Assembly (NCBI GenBank): GCA_036742665.1
Contig: DAINQP010000165.1
Coordinates: forward strand, 1 to 14,063
Length of the DNA: 14,063 bases
Direction: 5' to 3'
Source: Gp6-AA40 sp036742665
GTDB taxonomy: Bacteria; Acidobacteriota; Vicinamibacteria; Vicinamibacterales; UBA2999
Below are positions 1 to 6,433 of the stretch, in pieces; position 1 is the first letter of the stretch, and each line of letters opens with the position of its first letter. The translations under genes were made by a program, and so were the position numbers. The notes beneath the pieces were generated by a model that was not told the DNA's origin, searched no databases, and saw only the letters and a list, made by a program, of their open reading frames with translations.

Positions 1-1
1 C

Positions 2-472
2 GCGTTCTCGATCCGGCTGCCCTCGCTGCGCGAGCGGCCGGCCGACATCGCGGTGCTCGCCAACCGGTTCACAGCGCGCTACTGCGCAACAAACGGGCTG
101 CCCCTCGATGCCAAGGCGTTCTCGCCCGAAGCGATTACACGGCTCAACGCGTACCCGTGGCCCGGCAATATCCGCGAACTCGAGAGCACCGTGTCGCGAG
201 CGGCGCTCTCCGCGCCTGGACGAATCATTCGCGACAGTGACATCGAGTTCCTGCATCCGGCCGCCGCTCCCACCACTGAGGCGCCGCCGCGCCTGCCGAC
301 GCTCGCCGAAGCCGAACGCGCGCACATCATCCGTGTACTCGATGCGGCAGCCTGGAATAAGAAGGAGGCAGCGCGCCTCCTGGCGATCAGCCGCGGGACG
401 CTCTATCGCAAGATCGTCGAATACGGTCTCGAGCCGAGCACGCGGATGTCGCGAAACAGAGCAGAGCAGTAG
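2..472 (+). CDS. Sigma-54-dependent Fis-family regulator (NtrC-type), C-terminal part only
   Basis: The frame is open from the left edge, so the gene starts outside the window; 156 residues are visible. The first residues (FSIRLPSLRERPADIAVLA) match the stretch of the AAA+ sigma-54 activation domain that precedes its last subdomain. A PWPGNIRELES motif follows, which is characteristic of NtrC-type enhancer-binding proteins. After a Pro-rich linker, the last 55 or so residues form a Fis-type helix-turn-helix (AERAHIIRVL, then NKKEAARLLAISRGTLYRKI). Proteins of this family bind upstream activating sequences and use ATP to open sigma-54 promoters. The GAFTGA loop and any receiver or sensor domain lie outside the window, so the input signal is unknown. 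The GTG at 53 is internal to the domain and not a start. A plausible target lies directly downstream (610-760). Confidence 0.93.
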   Translation, partial: AFSIRLPSLRERPADIAVLANRFTARYCATNGLPLDAKAFSPEAITRLNAYPWPGNIRELESTVSRAALSAPGRIIRDSDIEFLHPAAAPTTEAPPRLPTLAEAERAHIIRVLDAAAWNKKEAARLLAISRGTLYRKIVEYGLEPSTRMSRNRAEQ

Positions 473-507
473 CCCCCATTTCAACAAAACGTTAGGAAGA
501 ACTCCTC

Positions 508-560
508 GCCGATCTCGAGAGCGTGATCGGAGTTCCGATTCGGAACACTAGCCGATCTCG
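508..560. repeat. Nested inverted repeats with alternative pairing partners
   Basis: A perfect palindrome (GTTCCGA at 532-538, TCGGAAC at 540-546, one base between) sits inside a second inverted repeat (GATCGG at 525-530, CCGATC at 552-557). The right outer arm is part of a 10-bp direct repeat, GCCGATCTCG, found at 508-517 and 551-560. GATCGG could therefore pair with either copy. No T-tract follows, so a classical terminator for the regulator gene is not supported. It could be an operator, a cruciform or an RNA structure. The sequence shows only the symmetry; the function is unknown. Confidence 0.5.
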
Positions 561-609
561 CCGCTACTCCAACCGCAGCAGCAATTTACGCAGATCCAAG
601 CTCGAAAAC

Positions 610-671
610 CGTGTGCAGGTTCTGCACACGCGCGCAGGTCACGCAAATCGGACGTGCGAGCACTGCACACG
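610..671. promoter_or_regulatory. Candidate upstream activating site: perfect palindrome plus second half-site
   Basis: CGTGTGCAG (610-618) and CTGCACACG (622-630) are perfect 9-bp arms around a GTT spacer. The right arm CTGCACACG recurs at 663-671, 41 bp downstream or about four helical turns, next to a small palindrome GTGC-GA-GCAC at 654-663. The sites lie about 80-140 bp ahead of the expected start point of the sigma-54-like promoter at 726-740, which is the usual range for enhancer-binding-protein sites. Binding by the regulator encoded at 2-472 is inferred from position only. Confidence 0.5.
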
Positions 672-725
672 GTAAGCCATTCAATTACAAGAACTTACCA
701 GAGCAACCGCATATCGCCGCAAGCC

Positions 726-740
726 CGGCAGATGTTTTGC
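726..740 (+). promoter_or_regulatory. Candidate sigma-54 (-24/-12) promoter for the S8 protease
   Basis: CGGCAGATGTTTTGC has the invariant GG (727-728) and GC (739-740) with exactly 10 bp between them. It also matches GGCA at the -24 element and TTGC at the -12 element of the consensus TGGCACG-N4-TTGC. Mismatches are the first T and the CG after GGCA. The start point would be near 751, only about 10 nt before the ATG at 761, where no Shine-Dalgarno is visible. GG-N10-GC alone is common in GC-rich DNA; support comes from the TTGC block, the upstream palindromes and the adjacent sigma-54 regulator gene. Confidence 0.4.
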
Positions 741-760
741 CATTACCGCCGTGGTTGCTT

Positions 761-2896
761 ATGTGGTTCACACTCTCGGTGCGTTCGTTCTTCTCCGGCT
801 GTCTCGCAGTTGCACTCGTTGCCCTCACGAGTTCGACCGCCTCGGCACAAGTCAACGGCCGGCTCGGCAACAAACTGGATTCGATTCTTCGTTACCGCGC
901 CACACAGCTGTCCGGACGTTCACGCGTCATCGTGCAGTTCAAAGGCGACGCGGACGTACGCGTCTTCGGGCGGGGCGTCGTAGGCCGTCGTCTCGACCGC
1001 GGCGCTCAGGTTGGCGAGGTGGACAACATCGTACTCGCCACAGTGGCGTCCGATCCGCGCGTTGAGCGCGTCATGATCGATCGCCCGGCGTTCGCCACGA
1101 TGGAACGCACAGGGCAGGCCATCGGCGCCACGCTCGCCCGGAGTCAGTACGGCATCAGTGGCAAGGGCGTCGGAGTGGCGATCATCGACTCTGGCATCAC
1201 CACTTGGCACGACGACCTGTATCGCTCAGCCAGCGGCAACCTCTCGCGCCGCGTCGTTCATTTCAAGGACTTCACGCGCGACGTCAGTCCGAACCTCTGG
1301 TTCAACGATCTGCCGTCGGACGACTACGGTCACGGCACGCACGTCGCCGGCATCATCGCCGGCAGCGGCTTCGACTCCAACGGCCGTCGCATGGGCGTCG
1401 CACCGGGGGCGAAGCTGCTCGGCTTGAAGGTACTCGACGGCGAAGGCCACGGTTACGTCAGCGATGTGATTGCCGCGATCGATTACGCGATCTCGGTCAG
1501 GTCCACGTACAACGTCCGCGTCATCAATCTCTCAGTGGCCTCCGGTGTGTTCGAGTCGTACTGGAACGACCCGCTCACGCTCGCCGCAAAACGCGCTGCC
1601 GAAGGCGGCATCATCGTCGTCGCCGCCGCAGGGAATCTCGGTGTCGATGCGAATGGTCGCCCGCAATGGGGCGCGATCACGGCACCCGGCAACGCGCCGT
1701 GGGTGCTGACGGTGGGTGCTTCGAGCCATCAAGGCACGGTCCACCGGAGTGATGACACCGTCGCGAACTTCAGTTCACATGGGCCAACGTGGCTCGACTT
1801 CGCCGCCAAGCCCGACATCGTCGCGCCGGGTGTCGGCATCGAGTCACTATCCGATCCGCGGAGCGCGTTGTACGGCCTGCTGAAGCCCTACCTCCTCAAC
1901 GGCACGATTCCCGTTGGCTACAAGCCATATCTCAGCTTGAGCGGCACGAGCATGGCGACGCCGGTCGTCGCTGGCACCGTCGCGTTGATGCTCGAGGCGA
2001 ATCCGAATCTGACGCCCAACGCGGTGAAAGCCATCCTGCAATTCACCGCCGAGTCGCACGCCGGTGAGAACGTGCTGTCGCAGGGCGCGGGCTTCCTGAA
2101 CGCGAAGGGCGCCGTGCGGCTCGCCAAGTTCTTCGCCGCGCCACAAAACGGCATCGGCTACATGCGCGACACGATCGACGGCGAACGCATCAACTGGGCG
2201 CGTCACATTGTCTGGGGCAACTACCTGATCGCGGGCGGGGTACCGCTCCCCGGCAGCAATGCGTGGGCGACCAATCAGACGTGGGGTGCCGTCAAGACGC
2301 AGACCGGACAGCCGGTCGTGTGGGGCGCGCGCCAGGACGACAACAACATCGTCTGGAGCGTGAACGAGGACGGCAACATCGTCTGGAGTGTCAGCGACGA
2401 CGGGAACATCGTCTGGATCGTGAACGGCGACGACAACATCGTCTGGAGCGTCGACACCGACAGCAACATCGTGTGGAGCGTGAACGACGATGGGAACATC
2501 GTCTGGAGCGTCTCGGACGACGGCAACATCGTCTGGAGCGTGAATGACGACGGCAACATCGTGTGGAGCGTCAACGACGACGCCAACATCGTCTGGAGCG
2601 TTTCCGTCCTGCAGAACGTCGTGTGGGGCACCGATTGCGGTGGCGCCGACTGCAAGAAAGCGGTTTGGGGTTCAACCAGGGGCGGTCAGGTCGTTGGAAC
2701 TGCCGAACCAGATAGCAACATCGTCTGGAGCGTCAACGGCGACGACAACATCGTGTGGAGTGTCAACGAGGACGGCAACATCGTCTGGAGCGTCAACGAC
2801 GACAGCAACATCGTCTGGAGTGTCAACGACGACAGCAACATTGTCTGGAGCGTGTCAACGGTTGCGCAGGTCCTCTGGCCTGCTGCCTCTTTCTGA
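761..2896 (+). CDS. Secreted S8 (subtilisin-like) serine protease with NIVW repeat tail
   Basis: This 711-residue protein opens with a signal peptide: a hydrophobic core (CLAVALVALTSS) and a probable cut after Ala-Ser-Ala near residue 29. Residues of about 30-120 look like a propeptide. The peptidase S8 domain spans about 125-455, with catalytic Asp143 (AIIDSG), His191 (YGHGTHVAG), oxyanion Asn292 (AAAGN) and Ser397 (SGTSMATP), so it should be an active extracellular endopeptidase. From about residue 529 to the end is a low-complexity array of 10-residue NIVWSVNDDG-type units, interrupted by a Cys-containing insert. The frame stays open back to a GTG at 611, but that start would put 50 polar residues before the signal peptide, so ATG 761 is preferred. 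It lacks a clear ribosome binding site. The natural substrate and the role of the tail are unknown. Confidence 0.93.
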   Translation: MWFTLSVRSFFSGCLAVALVALTSSTASAQVNGRLGNKLDSILRYRATQLSGRSRVIVQFKGDADVRVFGRGVVGRRLDRGAQVGEVDNIVLATVASDPRVERVMIDRPAFATMERTGQAIGATLARSQYGISGKGVGVAIIDSGITTWHDDLYRSASGNLSRRVVHFKDFTRDVSPNLWFNDLPSDDYGHGTHVAGIIAGSGFDSNGRRMGVAPGAKLLGLKVLDGEGHGYVSDVIAAIDYAISVRSTYNVRVINLSVASGVFESYWNDPLTLAAKRAAEGGIIVVAAAGNLGVDANGRPQWGAITAPGNAPWVLTVGASSHQGTVHRSDDTVANFSSHGPTWLDFAAKPDIVAPGVGIESLSDPRSALYGLLKPYLLNGTIPVGYKPYLSLSGTSMATPVVAGTVALMLEANPNLTPNAVKAILQFTAESHAGENVLSQGAGFLNAKGAVRLAKFFAAPQNGIGYMRDTIDGERINWARHIVWGNYLIAGGVPLPGSNAWATNQTWGAVKTQTGQPVVWGARQDDNNIVWSVNEDGNIVWSVSDDGNIVWIVNGDDNIVWSVDTDSNIVWSVNDDGNIVWSVSDDGNIVWSVNDDGNIVWSVNDDANIVWSVSVLQNVVWGTDCGGADCKKAVWGSTRGGQVVGTAEPDSNIVWSVNGDDNIVWSVNEDGNIVWSVNDDSNIVWSVNDDSNIVWSVSTVAQVLWPAASF
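2345..2893 (+). repeat. In-frame 30-bp tandem repeats encoding NIVWSVNDDG units
   Basis: Units start at 2345 and recur every 30 bp to 2615, and again from 2717 to 2867. Fourteen copies read NIVW exactly. The flanking NVVW (2615) and QVLW (2867) are degenerate. The AACATCGTCTGGAGCGT core is nearly identical at DNA level between units; variation lies mostly in the acidic/Asn positions (NDDG, SDDG, NGDD, NEDG, NDDS). Between the blocks (2615-2716) is a 34-residue insert with two Cys (GTDCGGADC) and degenerate VWG motifs. Earlier degenerate copies (HIVWG, VVWG) lie around 2205-2330. The pattern suggests tandem duplication within the gene. Confidence 0.95.
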
Positions 2897-2906
2897 GAAG
2901 GACGTC

Positions 2907-2954
2907 ATGAGAACTCGCGTTACGATCATTTGGCTGCCAGTCGCACAGCACTAA
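2907..2954 (+). CDS. Possible 15-codon small ORF ahead of the c-di-GMP gene
   Basis: ATG 2907 to TAA 2954 encodes MRTRVTIIWLPVAQH. A good Shine-Dalgarno-like GAGAAGGA (2894-2901) lies 5 nt before the ATG and overlaps the protease stop codon. It ends 19 bp before the HD-GYP gene. It could be a translated leader or coupling peptide, or the remnant of a longer N-terminus of the downstream membrane protein. Fifteen codons give no coding statistics, so it may also be chance. Confidence 0.25.
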   Translation: MRTRVTIIWLPVAQH

Positions 2955-2973
2955 CGGAAAGGATCCTCGGGGG

Positions 2974-4788
2974 ATGAACCAGCTGCCATACTGGCCCATC
3001 GCCAGCTTGCTGCTGGTCCCGGTGGTCTTGTATCTGGGACTGCGCGCGTACTTCGTACTGCTCGCGCGGTTCGACCACGAACGCCGGAACGTCAAGCAGA
3101 TCTCCGAACTGCACCTCGCGACGATCGAAGCGCTTGCTCGAGCGATCGACGCGAAGGACGGCACGGCGGAAAACCATATTCGCCGCGTTCAGATCTACGC
3201 CACCGCTGTCGCGCGTGAGCTCGGGATGACCGAGCTCGAGGTGCAGGCGATCAAGACCGCGGCGCTGCTGCACGACATCGGCAAGCTTGCAGTGCCCGAT
3301 CACATCCTCGCCAAGCCGGGTCCGCTGACGCCTGAGGAATTCCAGAAGGTCCAGGCTCACCCGCAAGTCGGCGCCGACATCATCGCCACGGTGCCATTTG
3401 CGCAACCTGTCGCTCCGCTCATCCTCAGTCATCACGAGCGCTGGGACGGCCGCGGTTATCCGCACGGCCTGAAGGGCGAAGAGATCCCGCTCGGCGCGCG
3501 CATTCTCTGTCTCGTCGATTATTTCGGCGCGCTGACGTCGGTTCGCCCCTACCACGAGCCGATGGCGGTCGATGCGGCGGTCTCGCTGATCGAGCAGGAA
3601 GCCGGCAAGGCGCTCGATCCCCGAGCCGTGGACGCGTTTCTGCGGGTCCTGCCGCGAGTTCGTGAGGAAGCCGAAGGTTCCGGCAAGATGCCGGTCGCGC
3701 CGCGCGGGGGGACCAGGGCCACAGTCTTTGATGACATCGCGGTCGCGCACGGCGAGATCTACGCGCTCTACCAAATCGCCCAGACGATGGGCACGAGTCT
3801 CGGCGTGTCGGATTCGATGGCCCACATCGCCTCGAAACTGACGACGCTGGTCCCGTTCTCAGCCTGCACGTTGTTCCTGTACGACGCGGCGACGGATACG
3901 CTCCGCTGCCGTTTTGCGATCGGCACCGACTTCGAGCTGATGCAACAGCTGACGCTGAAGAGCGGTCAGGGGCTGACGGGTTGGGTGGCGCGCAACCGGC
4001 GCTCGCTCGTGAACGCGCGTCCGAGCTCGGACCTCGAAGCGGCCGGATCGAATCTGCCGACCGCCCTTCAGTCAGCGCTCGTCTGTCCGCTCGTCTTCGA
4101 GGATCGCGTCATCGGAACACTGGCAGTGCATCACACAACTCCGAGCTTCTATCAGGAAGATCATCGCCGGCTGCTCGATCGCGTCTGTGAGCAGGCCGCA
4201 GCGGTGATCAACAACGCGATCGTGTACGAGCGCACGCATGAAGACTCGCTGACCGATCCACTGACCGGTCTGCCGAACACCCGCTTCATGATCGCTCACC
4301 TGAACGCGGAGCTGGCTCGCGCCGACCGTCTCAACACTGAAGTGTCGCTGGTCGTGCTCGACCTCGACGACTTCAAAGAGATCAACGATACGCATGGCCA
4401 TCATGTCGGAGATCGCGCGCTTCGCGATGTCGCGCAGGTGCTGCGCACGGTCATTCGTCCCTACGACATCTGCGTGCGCTACGCGGGCGACGAGTTCATC
4501 GTCGTTCTCGCTGGCTGCGGATTCGACGAAGCCGAGAACAAACGCAAGGAGTTGCAGGAGGCGGTCAGCGACGCGATATTCGAGGCGCGGCCAGGAACAC
4601 GAGTGCCGCTGTCGATCTCTGCGGGATCGGCGGTCTTCCCGCACGACGGCGACACATACGAATCGCTGCTTGCCAAAGCCGACAGCCGTATGTATCGCGA
4701 CAAAGTCGCGCGCAGGTCGCACAGGCACGGCGGCGATCGCGCATTGCCGGCGATTGATTCGACGGACGCGCAAGCCAAAGCCGGATAG
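2974..4788 (+). CDS. Membrane-anchored HD-GYP / GAF / GGDEF cyclic-di-GMP protein
   Basis: This 604-residue protein has one N-terminal membrane segment (about residues 8-30). The HD-GYP phosphodiesterase domain (about 50-225) shows His69, His100-Asp101 (HDIGK), His129, His153-His154, the GYP motif at 161-163 (RGYPHGLKGEEIPLGARI) and Asp182. The usual second Asp of the DxFDALT motif is Gly185. A GAF sensor domain follows (about 260-420). The C-terminal diguanylate cyclase domain (about 425-580) has DPLTGLPN, DLDDFKEIND and an AGDEF active site at 504-508, a tolerated variant of GGDEF. An inhibitory RxxD site (RPYD, 495-498) is correctly placed five residues upstream. The protein may both make and degrade c-di-GMP, with the GAF domain setting the balance; this is inferred from motifs. 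Its start has AAAGGA about 10 nt upstream. It lies 77 bp after the protease and may share its transcript. Confidence 0.93.
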   Translation: MNQLPYWPIASLLLVPVVLYLGLRAYFVLLARFDHERRNVKQISELHLATIEALARAIDAKDGTAENHIRRVQIYATAVARELGMTELEVQAIKTAALLHDIGKLAVPDHILAKPGPLTPEEFQKVQAHPQVGADIIATVPFAQPVAPLILSHHERWDGRGYPHGLKGEEIPLGARILCLVDYFGALTSVRPYHEPMAVDAAVSLIEQEAGKALDPRAVDAFLRVLPRVREEAEGSGKMPVAPRGGTRATVFDDIAVAHGEIYALYQIAQTMGTSLGVSDSMAHIASKLTTLVPFSACTLFLYDAATDTLRCRFAIGTDFELMQQLTLKSGQGLTGWVARNRRSLVNARPSSDLEAAGSNLPTALQSALVCPLVFEDRVIGTLAVHHTTPSFYQEDHRRLLDRVCEQAAAVINNAIVYERTHEDSLTDPLTGLPNTRFMIAHLNAELARADRLNTEVSLVVLDLDDFKEINDTHGHHVGDRALRDVAQVLRTVIRPYDICVRYAGDEFIVVLAGCGFDEAENKRKELQEAVSDAIFEARPGTRVPLSISAGSAVFPHDGDTYESLLAKADSRMYRDKVARRSHRHGGDRALPAIDSTDAQAKAG

Positions 4789-4832
4789 GTCCGGCTGAAG
4801 CGCGGACGCCGACGATCCGCCTAAAGGCGGAC
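4789..4832. terminator. Two tandem GTCCGsC-type hairpins between convergent genes
   Basis: Hairpin one (4789-4807) pairs GTCCGGC with GC(G)CGGAC around a TGAA loop, with one bulged G. Hairpin two (4816-4831) pairs TCCGCC with GGCGGA around TAAA. The two resemble each other (GTCCGGC-TGAA and TCCGCC-TAAA), as in a dispersed REP-like family. They fill the 45-bp gap between the stop codons of the c-di-GMP gene (+) and fabI (-), a position suited to a bidirectional terminator. No U-tract is present on either strand. The start matches the first base after the upstream TAG. Confidence 0.55.
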
Positions 4833-4833
4833 A

Positions 4834-5607
4834 CTACATGCCGGTCGCGTGGAATCCGGCGTCCACGAGCAGCACTTCGCCGGTGATGCCTTTGCCGGCA
4901 TCGCTCAGCAAGAACGCGGCGGCTTCAGCCACTTCTGATGCCTCGACGTTGCGCCGGAGCGGCGCGCGATCGGGATAGATGTGCAGGATGTTCGAGAACC
5001 CCTTGATGCCGGCGGCCGCCAGCGTCTTGATCGGACCGGCTGAGACGGCGTTCACGCGGATGTTCTTCGGGCCAATATCGGCGGCGAGATACCGCACCGT
5101 CGATTCGAGCGCGGCCTTCGCCACACCCATGACGTTGTAGCCGGGGAACACGCGCTCGCTTCCGAGATACGACAACGTGAGGATGCTGCCGCCGCCACGT
5201 GCTTCCATCATCGGCACCGCTCCGCGTGCGAGTGCGATTAGCGAATACACCGAGATGTCCATGGTCATGCGGAAGCCGTCCCGGCTCGTGTTGACGAAGG
5301 GTGCCTTCAGCTCGTCTGGGGGTGCGAAAGCCGCACCGTGGACCAGGAAATCGAGTCCGCCAAACTCCTGCTGGATTTTCGCAAATACGGCGTCCATCTC
5401 CGCGTCCGACGTCACATCGCACGGTAGTACCAACGGCGGCTGCTCGAGTCCTTGTGAGAGGTCCTGGACGTGCTCTTCGAATCGGCCCTGATAGGTCAGC
5501 GCCAGGCGGGCGCCGCGGCGCGCCGTCGCCTGGGCGATTGCCCACGCGATCGAGCGCTTATTGGCGACACCAACAATAAGCCCGAGCTTGCCCGAAAAAT
5601 CTGTCAT
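4834..5607 (-). CDS. fabI: Enoyl-[acyl-carrier-protein] reductase (FabI type)
   Basis: This 257-residue short-chain dehydrogenase fold catalyses NAD(P)H-dependent reduction of trans-2-enoyl-ACP, the last step of each fatty-acid elongation cycle, in the cytosol. The N-terminal nucleotide motif has the FabI form (GLIVGVANKRSIAWAIA) rather than the generic TGxxxGIG. Catalytic Tyr147, Tyr157 and Lys164 (YNVMGVAK) sit one position from E. coli FabI Tyr146/Tyr156/Lys163. RVNAVSAGPIKTLAAAGI and the C-terminal TGEVLLVDAGFHATGM are also typical. Length is normal. It starts 14 bp after the stop of the upstream - strand gene, with no Shine-Dalgarno visible (ATCTCCCT before ATG), so translation may depend on that neighbour. 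Confidence 0.96.
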   Translation of the reverse strand: MTDFSGKLGLIVGVANKRSIAWAIAQATARRGARLALTYQGRFEEHVQDLSQGLEQPPLVLPCDVTSDAEMDAVFAKIQQEFGGLDFLVHGAAFAPPDELKAPFVNTSRDGFRMTMDISVYSLIALARGAVPMMEARGGGSILTLSYLGSERVFPGYNVMGVAKAALESTVRYLAADIGPKNIRVNAVSAGPIKTLAAAGIKGFSNILHIYPDRAPLRRNVEASEVAEAAAFLLSDAGKGITGEVLLVDAGFHATGM

Positions 5608-5621
5608 AGGGAGATAAGGAT

Positions 5622-6341
5622 CTAGCGGCCTCGTTTCGGCCCGCGGCCGCCACCAGGGCCTCGTCCGTGACCCGCGGGACGCCCTCCGCCACGTTGCCCG
5701 CCCTGAGCACCGCCGGGACGATTACCGTGGCGCTGCCCGTGGCCCGACTGCCCGTGACCGCCTCCGCTCGAACGCGAGTTGTCAAATCGGGACTGGCCAT
5801 GCGCCTGCCGCTGGCCGCGATGGCGATCGCCGTTGCGCCCGTCGAACCGGCCGTTTTGACGAATGGTGAAATCCGGAGCCTTGCGCTCCGGAACCTGGCC
5901 CTCGGGCCGGGGCAGCGTCGCGCGAATCAGCGGACGATGGACAGGCCATTCATCATCCGGTTGTGCGCTCACCTCCGGCTCGCTCTCCGTCTCCGACTCA
6001 GGCTCGGGCTCGACGGTTTCTGCGGCGGGGACAACATCGAGCAGGTCGATCGGCGCGGTCAGCGCTTCGTCGATCACAACCGGTGGTTCTGGATCGGGCA
6101 CGGGCGGACGCGCAAACGACGCCGCTTCGGTGCCTGGCGCGACCAGCGCAGGCTCCGGCTTCTTACGCCGCGACGCCGGCGCTTTGCCATGCTTATATTC
6201 GTGGTCCGCGTCGCAGGTGGTGCAGCGTGTCTGCTTCACCTCGTCTTCAATCATCGCGACGACCGCATGATTCGTAATGCGGCGCTCGCGCGGACAATAG
6301 TCGTCCAGAATGTCACCGAGCCGAACCCGGCGTTGCTGCAT
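5622..6341 (-). CDS. Unrecognised protein: Cys-rich N-terminus, acidic middle, RG/HG-rich basic tail
   Basis: I do not recognise this 239-residue protein. Three zones are visible. Residues 1-55 are compact and contain Cys16, a Cys40-x2-Cys43 pair and nearby His46 and His51, which could bind zinc. Residues about 60-135 are Pro/Glu/Asp-rich and probably disordered. Residues about 150-239 are strongly basic, full of Gly, Arg, His and Gln (HGQSGHGQRHG, GGQRGGGRPAGHGRG), like RGG-type RNA-binding tails. A role in RNA or ribosome binding is a guess from composition. The start is well supported: GGGGGAG lies 3 nt before the ATG. It is followed 14 bp later by fabI. The frame on the opposite strand (5667-6431) is long but low-quality and is treated as a shadow. 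Confidence 0.75.
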   Translation of the reverse strand: MQQRRVRLGDILDDYCPRERRITNHAVVAMIEDEVKQTRCTTCDADHEYKHGKAPASRRKKPEPALVAPGTEAASFARPPVPDPEPPVVIDEALTAPIDLLDVVPAAETVEPEPESETESEPEVSAQPDDEWPVHRPLIRATLPRPEGQVPERKAPDFTIRQNGRFDGRNGDRHRGQRQAHGQSRFDNSRSSGGGHGQSGHGQRHGNRPGGAQGGQRGGGRPAGHGRGPGGGRGPKRGR

Positions 6342-6404
6342 GAACTCCCCCGGAGCGATGCCTTCAGGGTGGGGTGGGTGAAATCAGATGTGAAGGCGCA
6401 CTTG

Positions 6405-6433
6405 AGTCTAGCAGAGTCGCCTCAAACCTGAAA
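6405..6433 (-). promoter_or_regulatory. Candidate promoter for the unrecognised gene and fabI
   Basis: Read on the - strand, TGC-TAGACT (6413-6405) is an extended -10-like element. Seventeen bases upstream is TTTCAG (6433-6428), a weak -35. The site straddles the argH stop codon, giving a leader of roughly 55-60 nt before the ATG at 6341. The 80-bp gap after argH makes a separate transcript likely; the exact site is uncertain. Confidence 0.3.

Noticed and set aside
532..560. Rho-independent terminator for the regulator gene
   Set aside because: Good stem symmetry but no T-tract after it on either strand.
611..760. GTG 611 as start of the S8 protease
   Set aside because: It would place 50 polar residues before a clear signal peptide. 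The GTG lies within the perfect palindrome, and the sigma-54-like promoter lies downstream of it.
2345..2893. 30-bp repeats as a CRISPR array
   Set aside because: The units are contiguous without unique spacers, keep one reading frame and encode a regular peptide.
2926..3825. Long - strand frame opposite the HD-GYP gene
   Set aside because: Arg/Asp/His-rich composition with no domain; it is the antisense shadow of a well-supported gene in high-GC DNA.
5667..6431. + strand frame opposite the unrecognised RGG-type gene
   Set aside because: No convincing ribosome site or domain. The - strand frame has a strong GGGGGAG site, a structured N-terminus and tight spacing to fabI.
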